From: Diogma glabrata | Lineage: Eukaryota; Arthropoda; Insecta; Diptera; Cylindrotomidae | Length of the DNA stretch: 64,000 bases | Direction of reading: 5' to 3' | Assembly: GCA_963693315.1 (NCBI GenBank) | Contig: OY856187.1 | Coordinates: forward strand, 43,118,825-43,182,824 | Shown: positions 26,640 to 36,480 of the stretch, one piece after another | How the letters are laid out: each line of letters begins with the position of its first letter | Position numbering within the stretch: the first letter of the stretch is position 1 | The notes under the pieces: generated by a model | Databases searched by the model: none | Told to the model about the DNA's origin: nothing | The model's input: the letters and a program-made list of their open reading frames with translations, nothing else | Made by a program: the position numbers and the translations under genes

Positions 26640-27040
26640 GAAAGGTTAAAAATTTGGTGGACAAAATTGCAACCATCGCACATGCCACACCCTATACACT
26701 TTAAATTGTCTCCAAAAATATTGTGTAGGAAGTGTAGATTTCCTTACTGTGTTGGAACTTTGAACGGTAAACATATTCGACTAAAATTTTAACTTGACTG
26801 TGGTACCATGATTTATTATTACAAAATATTTTCAATCTTGCTATAAGCTTTGGTATTATAAATCTGTAAATTTGCAAATTATAAATTTTTCATTTTTGAA
26901 TTTGGTGGATCCGACAAAAATAATGATGGTGGAATATTGGCGTTGATATTCGCAAGACACTGGCCAGAATAGGTTTATCCGTTTATTCAGCCGATTTATT
27001 AACTTCTTCCTAACCCCTTTGTCAAATTTTGAAAATTTGA
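26640..27040 (+). pseudogene. PIF/Harbinger transposase relic
   Basis: A single frame (base 26640) reads WWTKLQPSHMPHP, then FPYCVGTLNGKHIRLKF, then YYYKIFSILL-stop-ALV, then GGSDKNNDGGILA and LLPNPF. This order matches the Harbinger DDE transposase core: the FPNC-G-DGKH motif, the YNYKG-FS-VLLA-VD segment with the second catalytic Asp, and the later DGG box. The catalytic Asp after ALV is lost and at least four in-frame stops occur. No element ends were identified. The assignment is by motif order, not by search. Confidence 0.65.
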
Positions 27041-28112
27041 ATTTTAGCAAGATGTCAGGCGTTTTATTTAATCTATTATCACGAAAAAATAACCCTAAAT
27101 ATTATTCACAGTTTCACAAATAAGTCAAAACCGAAATAGTAATTGTTTATACAAACTTCATTACAAATTACTAACATGATGACAAACAAAATGGTAGGTC
27201 AACATCGCTCACAGTTTTCACTTTGTTCATAGTCTTTAATTTTCTTTCTGTAGACGTTTTTGTAGTGTACAAAAAAGTTAATTAATTATTTTGCGTCTTA
27301 TGAGTGCAGGGAGTAATGAATTTATAACACCCCGTTTGTGGTGGACGAACTTACATTCTATGTTAAACTTTATGTTATTTTTAAATCAAAGTGAAGCATA
27401 CAAATTTTAAAATACTCGTAATGTTCTTATTAAAATCTCTTACAATTCATAAAAATCATTGCCCAGAACCTTTTTTCTAATTTTAAAACTATAAAATAAA
27501 AAAGTAATAAAATTCACTTGAAAGTTTGTAATAACTTTATAATTTAACAAAATAAAATGTATAGCTAACAGAAGCATGTCAAACGTTTTTAATTGTTAGT
27601 TTTTATAATGAAACAAATAACAAAACGGTGCAGCTGACATACTTCATAGTACATAGGAGTGTTTGAATGAAAGAAAAGAAGATGAATGTTTCGAATATAG
27701 ATGAAAAGTCTTAAGACCCGATAACGATATTTTTTCATCTACTTAATTGTTTCCAATGTTTTGAGCTACAATATAAATTAAAATCTCTGTTAATAAAGGT
27801 TTGTGTTTGGACAGCTTTCGAATCATTTCACTTTTAATCCCACTCTAGCTCTCTTAATTCATAGTTATCTAAAGGAGTAAAAAAAATTAATGCAAGGAAA
27901 TTGAGTTTTTTTCTTGTGTATTTATTATATAGTCTGTTTATTTTAATTACGTTTTTGTATAATTTCCGTTTATTTTATTTAATCGTATACAAGTCGTGAA
28001 GCTTATCTTTTCCGTCGATAAAAACATGAGACTTAGTTTTTTATCAAAACAAAAGCTTCACAAATTTATTTATTATTTGGATCCTTTCTCATTTCGTTCC
28101 ATTTATTAATAA
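27041..28112. other. AT-rich sequence, nothing recognised
   Basis: No gene or RNA seen. The phrase GACATACTTCATA at about 27640 also occurs near 25285, hinting at a short dispersed repeat. Confidence 0.4.
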
Positions 28113-28529
28113 CTAGGAGGGCCCGGCGTGCTTCGCTACGCTTATAAATAAAGTTTTTGCGTAGACATTTTGTTGACGTAGAAGCAATGATTTCAAAAAG
28201 TGGTAATGAGAAATGCTACCATATAATTTTTAATTTTTCTTTTTAAATATATGAATGAAAAATAATTAGAACTCTAGCTGATCAGTTGGGATATATGAAA
28301 AATTAGCGATCAAATAAGTTTTCAAGTAAGCTTCGCTAATTTTTCATATATCCGAACTGATCAGCTAGAGTTCTGATTATTTTTCATTCATATATTTAAA
28401 AAGAAAAATTAAAAATTATATGGTAGCATTTCTCATTACCACTTTTTGAAATCATTGCTTCTACGTCAACAAAATGTCTACGCAAAAACTTTATTTATAA
28501 GCGTAGCGAAGCACGCCGGGCCCTCCTAG
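28113..28529. mobile_element. Palindromic element with CTAG ends, copy 2
   Basis: 417 bp. Left CTAGGAGGGCCCGGCGTGC and right GCACGCCGGGCCCTCCTAG are exact reverse complements, and the arms pair across most of the length around a centre near 28325. It is closely similar to copy 1 at 15225-15664. Its right end is placed exactly so that minus-strand TAG (28528-28526) terminates the Helitron helicase frame. Confidence 0.8.
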
Positions 28530-29502
28530 TTTTCAATTAAAATAGAACGTGAGCCATGCGGTATAACTGGAAGAATTTGGCGAAAGTCACCGCTCAGTAA
28601 AAGAGTTTTACCTGCAAACAGTTTATTTTTATTTTCTTCGTTTGGAGTCAAATCTCTTAACAAACGATCAATTAATTTTAAAGCATGAATAGAACACATT
28701 GAAATTTCATCTATAATAATGATTGATGCATTATTAATATATGTGCCATGTACACTGTTTGTGGTTATATTTGGCATTGAATTCTCTAATAATGGAATTG
28801 GTAATTTGAAAACATTATGCAAAGTTCGCCCCCCAATCAAAAGAGTTGATGCAATACCACTGAAGGCAGTTACAATACACGAAAGATTTAATGAATTAAA
28901 TTTATGAATGATTGCCGTTTGAACAAAAGTTTTGCCACAACCTGCATGAGCTGTCAAGAAAAAAACATTACTTCCAGTATCATGGAATTGAGCTTCACGC
29001 AAAACAATATCAATCACACTACGTTGCTCATTATTTGCATTTTCATACATTCTATCGAAAACTATAGCTTCTTCTTCAATATCAAAATGACCTACATCGC
29101 CAATCTGTAAGTTATATTGTGGAATCGGAAGACCAAGATCACCACATGAAGTATTATGTGTAAGAAGAATTTCATTAATTTCAATCAAGGCTCGATTAAT
29201 TGACACATCTTCATCGTAATTTCGTAAAAAGTCTTCAATCATACCATTTCTAAATTCAATCCATAAAGCTAAAGCATTCGGAGGAACATTCAAACCACAG
29301 ATAAATGCAAATAATTGACGAAACTGTTTTGGTGATTGAATTTCTGAAGCTTCAAGTAAACATTCACGCCATTCATTATCATTTGTTGCAATACCTCGAG
29401 CTTCACATGCTGCAACAAAAGTAGGGTACTCAACACCTTCATACATACGTAGATCAGAAAAAGATTTTGGACCACGAACATGCAACAGAAGTAAACGCAT
29501 AT
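28526..29502 (-). pseudogene. Helitron helicase (PIF1-like) domain, truncated
   Basis: Minus-strand reading from MRLLLLHVRGPKSF (29500) onward is the middle of a Helitron RepHel protein: linker, then a PIF1-type helicase with Walker A AHAGCGKT, Walker B IIIIDEIS and GDFRQILPV. It ends at LIEN-stop, where the CTAG palindrome begins, so the later helicase motifs are missing. The open frame extends upstream to 29677, but those first 59 residues translate the 3' tail and poly-A of the inserted LINE (a Lys run) and are not Helitron. Helitron helicases unwind DNA during rolling-circle transposition; this one cannot. Confidence 0.88.
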
Positions 29503-29585
29503 TTTTTTTTTTTTTTTTTTTTTTTAATAAAATGTGTTGTGTAATAGGGTTTAGAATATGTGTCACAACAACACATAAATACCTT

Positions 29586-32500
29586 TTAAGACCTAGGTCT
29601 AGACCTGGGTCCCACAACAACTGGCGTTCTGAGGTGTAGATTAACGCTTTTTTTAAACATCTGTGGGTTGAAGCCACCTGAGACTAAGTGTTCCGGCAAA
29701 CTATTCCATTTGTACGCAGTTCGGACAAAGAAGTCTCTCTGCGATCTGCCAGTATGACAGCGCGGGATCTTTACCGTTTCACTGGTTGCAGCAGCCGATT
29801 GCCGAGTGGAACGGGGGTAAGAATAAGTTTGAGGCATGATGCCGCTGATTTCATCTGAGCACTGCTGATGACGATATTTGTAAAAAACAACGAGGTCAGC
29901 AACAGTGCGACGATGTTGTAGGGAATCAAGTTGTGATGTCAAAGTTCGATCACCTACAATTCGTATAGCTCGCTTTTGAACAGAGTCCAAGAGGGCCAAG
30001 ATGGAAACAGAGGCAGCACCCCAAACTTGACAGCAGTACTCCATACAGGGACGAATATAGGACTTATAAACATGGAGCAATTGGTATGGAGTGAAAAATT
30101 TTTTGCATCTATTTAGGAGGCCGAGTTTTTTAGACGCGCTTTTTGCCATCGTCATTACATGATCGTTCCAGAGTAGGTCATTTGAAACTGTGACACCCAA
30201 TAAACGAATGTTTTTACATTCACCTATTGGTTCATCACACATACTAAATAAAATATCTTTGGGGAACTCGGTCTTTAATCTGGAAACAATCAACAGCTGT
30301 GTTTTGGTGGAGTTGAAATTGACAAGGTTTTGGTCACCCCAGTCGGCGACTTTATTCAGGTCTTTGTTCACGATTATGGCAGCGTCTCTCCGGGCAGGAT
30401 TAATTCGTTCGTGCATTTTACCTTTTGAAGGAAGGGGCTCGAACGACTTGTGCAGAGTACTATCATCTGCAAAACTATTTATTGGGTTGCTGGTGATTTT
30501 CAACAATTCGTTGATATAAATCGAAAATAGAGTTGGGGACAATACTGAGCCTTGGGGTACACCAGCGTTAATTAGTTTAGACTCAGAAGAATATCCGTCT
30601 AAGGTTACCGAAATGTATCGGTCGGATAGAAAATTTTGAATCAGCTTCACAACATTGGGATGAAAACCGTACGCAACGAGCTTGTTGATTAAGTTGGCAT
30701 GCCAGACTCGATCGAATGCCTTGGAGATGTCTAAAGCGATAACGTATGTTTCACCACCTTTATCAAGTATGCTGTTCCAACAATGCGCTACATAGTTTAA
30801 TAGATCGGTAGTTGATCTTTTGTTTCGAAAACCGTATTGGCTGTCGGATATCAAATGATTTTCTTCCAGAAATTTTGAGATATGTGTATTAATATAATGC
30901 TCATAGACTTTGGATAGGACCGATAGTAAAGCTATTGGCCTATAATTTGAGATATCGGATCTTGGTCCCTTTTTGGGGACGGGCTGGACATTTGCCAACT
31001 TCCAGCACGAGGGAAATATACCAGATTTGTAGGATTGGTAGAATATTTTAGTTAAAGTTGGTGCAAGTTCTTTCGAAAAGGTTTTTAAAATAATGGGTGG
31101 AATATTGTCCATTCCTGATGCTTTGTTGATGTTTAACCCCTTTAAAAGTTTAGCGACTATTTTGGGTTTGAAGTGAAGTTCATTCATATTAACTCCTGAA
31201 GACTGGATTTGGGGTATTTCTTTAGGAGTTTCCAAAACAGTGGAGTTCAGAGCAAAGCGTTCAGCGAACAAGTTAGCTTTTCTTGCGGGATCATTGACGA
31301 TTAAATCACCATCAATAATAGGGGGAATAGAAAATTTTGTACCAGAATTTAAAGAATTAATGGCACTGTAGAAACTCTTGTCAGAAACAGACATAGACGT
31401 AAGTTTTGAGGCTTTCGCTCTGTCAATTTCGGACTTTTCGTTTGAGATAATCTGATTAGATATTTTGTTGGCCTTTAGATATTGGGATCGATTAGTGGGA
31501 GTTTTGTTATGAATCCAAATATTAAATGATCTACGTTTGTTTCTAAGTGCCGTTTTGGCAGCTTTCGAATACAAGTATTTTTGTTTGGGTTTTACTATGG
31601 AGAAAGGGACAAATTTATTTATAGCAAATTGGATGGTTTCTGTAAAGTTTTGAGCAGAAACATTTACATTGTCAGTGTAAAAACAATGACGGTCGAAAGG
31701 GAAACCTTGGAAAAAATTTTGAAGACCGCTCTTATCCATTTTTGAGTAGTGAAATATTTTACGGGGTTTGGGAGCTGTAGTTTTAAGTAAATCAGTTTTG
31801 ATAACTGATGAGATTAAATAATGATCAGAATTTCCAATACTACCTTTCGCAACATCGACACTCGTAATATCTGGCATTGTGGTAAGATAGAGGTCTAGTA
31901 GAAAACTATTATCACCGCCATTACGGGGAGTGAAAGTCGGGCTTTTTACAATTTGGAATAGGCCCTGAGACGCGGCAAAAATTTCTGCCAGTTTTCCACT
32001 ATTGTCAACATCGTCGGTCGATTTGGAGAATTCCAACCATGATTTGTTGTGGACGTTGAAGTCACCGGTAACGATAACTTCACAATTAGGGGACTTTGCT
32101 CTAATCTCGTCCATAATTTTTGTCAGTGTATTAAAAAAGTTTGGGTTACGTTTGTTGGGGGACCGGTATAAAGCTATTGTAAAAAAAGTCATTTCTGGAA
32201 GACAAATCTTTAAAACCATTGTATTGAAGCCGTCACCGTGTAGTTCAAAATTTGGAAAGCGCGTGTACGCAACACTCTCATGAATGAATGCGCATACGCC
32301 CTGATGGAGTTTGAAAGCTGATTCGAGCCTATATTTGGAATTAAGCGATTCTATAAAGAGAAAATTTTCAGAAACTTGTGTTTCTGTAAGGAATAGAATG
32401 TTCGGTTTGTCGTGCTCAAGATGATGTTGCACGTGGTCATGGTTAGCGTTCAATCCGCAGATGTTTTGAACATGTATTTTAAAATTTTTTATTGATTCAT

Positions 32501-32609
32501 ATATGTTTTGTCCCTGCAAATTCCGTGGACATGCCGCTTTATGGGCGGGTGGATTGCGCAAATTTGCTTTACCACTTGCAGACTTATTTTTTTTCGGTTG
32601 TACTGCCAT
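29586..32609 (-). CDS. LINE endonuclease-reverse transcriptase, intact ORF
   Basis: 1007 codons without interruption. The N-terminal APE-type endonuclease (about residues 45-275) has LFLTETQ (73-79), GDFNVHNKSW (182-191) and GNSDHYLIS (259-267). The RT has YRPIALLS (556-563), GFRNKRST (593-600), LDISKAFD (626-633), GVPQGSVLSP (683-692) and the catalytic FADD (713-716). The C-terminus carries a TAYKWNSLPEHL-type tail common in this group. No RNase H domain is seen. The enzyme nicks DNA and primes cDNA synthesis on the target. It belongs to the Jockey/CR1 group; clade not resolved. It looks the most recently active protein in the window; whether it is functional is unknown. Confidence 0.9.
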   Translation of the reverse strand: MAVQPKKNKSASGKANLRNPPAHKAACPRNLQGQNIYESIKNFKIHVQNICGLNANHDHVQHHLEHDKPNILFLTETQVSENFLFIESLNSKYRLESAFKLHQGVCAFIHESVAYTRFPNFELHGDGFNTMVLKICLPEMTFFTIALYRSPNKRNPNFFNTLTKIMDEIRAKSPNCEVIVTGDFNVHNKSWLEFSKSTDDVDNSGKLAEIFAASQGLFQIVKSPTFTPRNGGDNSFLLDLYLTTMPDITSVDVAKGSIGNSDHYLISSVIKTDLLKTTAPKPRKIFHYSKMDKSGLQNFFQGFPFDRHCFYTDNVNVSAQNFTETIQFAINKFVPFSIVKPKQKYLYSKAAKTALRNKRRSFNIWIHNKTPTNRSQYLKANKISNQIISNEKSEIDRAKASKLTSMSVSDKSFYSAINSLNSGTKFSIPPIIDGDLIVNDPARKANLFAERFALNSTVLETPKEIPQIQSSGVNMNELHFKPKIVAKLLKGLNINKASGMDNIPPIILKTFSKELAPTLTKIFYQSYKSGIFPSCWKLANVQPVPKKGPRSDISNYRPIALLSVLSKVYEHYINTHISKFLEENHLISDSQYGFRNKRSTTDLLNYVAHCWNSILDKGGETYVIALDISKAFDRVWHANLINKLVAYGFHPNVVKLIQNFLSDRYISVTLDGYSSESKLINAGVPQGSVLSPTLFSIYINELLKITSNPINSFADDSTLHKSFEPLPSKGKMHERINPARRDAAIIVNKDLNKVADWGDQNLVNFNSTKTQLLIVSRLKTEFPKDILFSMCDEPIGECKNIRLLGVTVSNDLLWNDHVMTMAKSASKKLGLLNRCKKFFTPYQLLHVYKSYIRPCMEYCCQVWGAASVSILALLDSVQKRAIRIVGDRTLTSQLDSLQHRRTVADLVVFYKYRHQQCSDEISGIMPQTYSYPRSTRQSAAATSETVKIPRCHTGRSQRDFFVRTAYKWNSLPEHLVSGGFNPQMFKKSVNLHLRTPVVVGPRSRPRS

Positions 32610-33071
32610 ATATATATCAAAATGTTTATTTTATTTTTTTGTGTTTTATTTTAAAATGCATAACTAAGTAAAAAATCCTATCATACTACAAAATATGACA
32701 TATGCCAATATTTCATGATAAGATGAAGAAATAATAACAAAATAATAAGTGAAAAACAAATTGTGAGAAATTTGCAGAAAACAAAACAAAACTAAATGCC
32801 AATAATCCAGCTGATGCAGCGCACCCCAGACGCACCGCCCACCACTTCAATCGAGGCACAAAGCCCACACATAACTACGTGTTGGTTCGATTCCTCGGAA
32901 GAGCTAATGAGCGGTACCGCTACGGAACGCTGCCCAGCTAAGACTGGAAGTGCTGCCGTTGACTAATTAAAGTTCGTCCGCCAGCACCCTAAGATATCAT
33001 CTTGGCTAATGACATCTCCTGCCATTGCCAGTGGTATGTGATATCTCACGCTAACTCATATGTCAATGGCA
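32610..33071 (-). promoter_or_regulatory. LINE 5' UTR / probable internal promoter region
   Basis: About 460 bp between the LINE boundary and its ORF. The outer 250 bp (32820-33071) are clearly richer in GC than the surroundings, unlike the AT-rich inner part. LINEs of this kind carry internal promoters here; no specific promoter element could be named. Confidence 0.45.
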
Positions 33072-34174
33072 ATATGAAACAATTCTATATCTTTTGGAGA
33101 AACCATATATAATCGAGCAACAACTTTATCAGCCCCACGTTGTCTTCTTTTCCACGATTTACTTTGATCATGCCAAACATAATGTAATGGTAATTCTGTA
33201 TACAAAAACTCATTAGCTAAATTATCAATGGAATTCAAATGGAAAAATGCTAACAATTTTGTTCTTGATACATTTGCGACTGCACCAGCCACATTACCAT
33301 TCCTGATATAAACATTTTGTCTATTAGGCAAATGACAATCAAGTCGAATAATTGTATGAGATTGAAAATGCATTGGAAATTCAAATATGCGCCAAGCAGC
33401 TTCAGTCGAACCAACATACCGTCCATTCAAAAAATCTTGAATTTCATTTCCCACAATCGCATCATCATTATTCACTGCATTCTCTCCATTCACTCTCAAT
33501 TCAACATTGGCAGAATCATACCCTTTATATACATACTTGTAAACATATTTCACACTTTTAACAGTCGTACATATTTCAACGTTAATATGACAATTGAATT
33601 TTGCAAGAAGATAAGGATTATATGGAACAACATATCTATTATCAAGAGATGCACCACGTACATCAACACTCATACCATTATCACGTCGACGATACAAAGG
33701 ATAACCATTCACAGATTCTTTAGTATTTTCAGAAAAAGGTTTTGGAAAATTCTTACTACATTTACCATCTCTCATACAAACAGAATTGGGATTTAGAGCA
33801 CCACATGGTCCATGCATCATATGACGTTTCACATATTCATGTAATTTAGGAAAAAGAATGGGATCAGGGATTTCAGTACATACAAATTTATTAATCATTT
33901 CATTTCCATCAATTCTATCTTCATCTGATAAATTTAACAAAATATGGGCATGCGGAAGACCACGTTTTTGAAATTCAATGGTATATATAAGTGCTTTGAC
34001 AGAACCGAAAATCTTCACAACAACATCAGCTTCAGCATTCATTCCATCAATATTACCATTCATTTCATCATTCATAAAATCAACATTATTACGCATATTA
34101 CGCATATAATCTCTTTTATTCCGACGACTCGATGTACCACTCACATCCAAACGTTTACGACGTAGTCTTGGCAT
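33056..34174 (-). pseudogene. Helitron Rep (HUH endonuclease) domain, deleted N-part
   Basis: A 372-codon minus-strand frame. FQKRGLPHAHILL (residues 68-80) holds the HUH metal-binding motif, and KYVYKYVYKGYD (209-220) the Tyr pair region of the rolling-circle Rep nuclease. The start MPRLRRKRLD looks like a native Helitron N-terminus but is followed within about 50 residues by the Rep core, where several hundred residues are usual, so an internal deletion is likely. It ends in LFHIAIDI, of which the last residues are inserted LINE sequence; the native protein continues in the helicase part at 29502. Rep would nick and join single strands during rolling-circle transposition. Confidence 0.88.
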
Positions 34175-34620
34175 CGAAATAATCGAAAAACATCGAAAAC
34201 CGTCCTTCTTGAAAGATAAAAGACGAGTAAAATATAAAATAAATACGACGACTGAAATGAATATAAAATAAATATAAAAATTTTCGTTTTTGTTATTCGT
34301 TGTTCGGTTCGATAGCTAATATATAAAAAAGAAAAATTTTAAAGCATTGTTTTAAAGCATTGTTTTAAAGCAAAAAGAAAATTGTTTTTGCATGTATGTA
34401 AACTTATAATGCATATGTATAGAAAAAGTTTTCCGTATATAATAACTTTTTTATTTATGATCCGAAAAATCCCAAAAATCTTTAAAATCTAGGTTACACT
34501 AATATCAGTTAGCAGTGAAAATTTCAAATGAATCAAAATTCGAATAAAAAAGCCTAATGCTCCACAAAGTTTTAATCTAGCGTATTAATATATAAAAAAA
34601 GAAGAAGATATATTTTTTTC
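34175..34620 (-). other. Helitron 5' leader region
   Basis: Upstream of the Rep start. About 34445-34615 is homologous in reverse complement to 14265-14425, including AACTGATATTAGTG and AATACGCTA. The Helitron 5' terminus (TC) probably lies just beyond 34600 but was not pinned down. A GTTTTAAAGCATT repeat occurs at about 34344-34368. Confidence 0.55.
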
Positions 34621-36480
34621 TAAATGTAATTGGAAATTACGATATCGATATCGATAAAATGTGAAGGGAAGCAGTAAATATGTTATTGTGTAAAAAGTTT
34701 ATACAATGAGAATTGTCTGTACTTTTCTTTCAGAAAATAAAAAATTGAAACTAAATTTATGTTCAGGGTCTTAAGTAAAAGTTATTGTAGCGGAAAATGA
34801 CAATATAAGTTTCATTATAGACATTTTAATTTTCAATTTAAGTTACTTTAAAATTGATAGATAGGCTATTATTTTGAAAATGTACATTTTTTTGTCGATT
34901 ATTAAATTTTTGATTTTAAAAAAAACTGAAATGTTGATATATTGTTTGTATTGACGAAAAAAAATAGTTATTTATTGTACAAAATGATAAAATTGCACTT
35001 TATCTTCGAGAGCTATTTTAGCGTCGAGGCGTCAGCCAAGACGCTAATAAGCATCGAAAAGATATTGAAATTTGATCGTCGTGTGGAATACAACATTTTT
35101 TTCTATAGCAATTGTTAAAGAAGACCAGAAAAATGCAGAAAAATCAATGATAAATTTAATTTAAAAGTGTTAGGAAAAAAACAGTTTCACGAAAAAATGA
35201 TAACTTTTTGAGTTTTATAAACAAACAAAATAATTAATTTTTTTTGTTTTATGCAAAAAATGAATTTGAAAATTAGATAGTTTGGGTTTGTTAATATGTG
35301 CGACATTACAGAAGAAAACTGCCTTATGATATGGAAGAGGAGGCTTCAGAGGCAATTCGTAGATTGCCTGAAATTTGGAATTGCCTGAAAAATCGCAGAT
35401 GGTGCATCAAAGAGAATACCTTCGCTTTCAAAAATGGAAAACTTGAAAAATATCAACAGCAAAATACTTATATCAAAATACTTTATCTTCCTTTGCTGTT
35501 AAAGTACTACTTTCTCTACCCTTGATGGTAAAGTGCTATTATCCCTCTAATTTTGGTTGATAATAGCACGTTTTAACAGTTGCTATAGAAAAAAATAATT
35601 TCTAGATTTATTTTTTGAGTACTCTGAATCGGTGTTATGTGCGGTTGAATTTTTGATCCTTTTTTACGTTGTTTTGGTAATGGTGTCAATGTTTTGTGAA
35701 TAGGTGCCACAAATTTCATTTACGTATATTTTTGTAAATAAAAAGAAAAATATTTGAATAATCGAAATTTGTAAGTTGGAAATTAATAATGTTTCTCTTT
35801 TTCGCTACGAGGCGCGTTAAACCTTAGTTTACTTCAAAGATCATATCTCAAAAATCATGTTTTTTTGGGGTTTTCTCAAAATTTAAATTAAACACATGCA
35901 GCTATGAAATTACAAAAAAAAGTTAGAGATTCCATATAGATTTTTTTTTACGATATTATAAAGTTATGTATTTGAAAAATTCATATGTGTTTTTATCAAG
36001 TTAAATGTTCCTTACTAAATGTGAATTTAATACATTGAGAATTTTATATTTTGACATCTGTACAAAATTTGAAACATATTCTGTACATTACTCATTGAAA
36101 AACAGGTTTTTATTGAAAATAAGAATTGGAGATCCCAACGATCAAAGATTTTGATATACTTTTAAGTTTCAACGAACGTATAGTAAAAATAAGACTTACG
36201 GTAACTTAAATAATAAATGTAGCCCAATGCTTGGTTTCTATTTGATTGTTTGCTGCAACTGTTCTCAGATTTAATGTGCATCCATCATTATTGTTAAACC
36301 CAATCTAAAAAAAAATATTGCGACGCTGATGCATAAGCTTACTTCACCACAGCTTTGGAAACAAAATGTTTTGGATATATAGTGAGCTAATAAAACTAAA
36401 ACTTTAACTAATGGCTAACCAATGTTATAGACTTTGCGAATTTCTAATTATATTAATTGTTCGGGACACAATAAACAGGT
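34621..36480. other. AT-rich sequence with a possible TIR element
   Basis: TTTTTTTCTATAGCAATTGTT at about 35096 is matched in reverse by AACAGTTGCTATAGAAAAAAA near 35574, outlining a possible 500-bp TIR element. A 75-codon plus-strand frame at 35298 (MEEEASEAIRRLPEIWNC) lies inside it; I do not recognise it. The rest is AT-rich filler. Confidence 0.35.

Larger units (their letters stand above)
29504..33071 (-). mobile_element. Full-length non-LTR retrotransposon inside the Helitron
   Basis: A minus-strand LINE of about 3.57 kb. Its 3' end is a poly-A (T run at 29504-29525 on the plus strand) and its 5' end lies near 33071, where Helitron coding resumes. ATAT flanks both sides (29500-29503, 33072-33075), a minimal target duplication. 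The Helitron reading ELFH before and MRLLLLHV after join cleanly across it, fixing the boundaries. The 5' UTR is about 460 bp (32610-33071), the 3' UTR about 80 bp. No separate ORF1 was seen. Confidence 0.85.

Noticed and set aside
33317..34165. Plus-strand frames opposite Rep (159 and 73 codons)
   Set aside because: Antisense shadows of the Rep frame; Ile/His/Ser-rich composition mirrors it.
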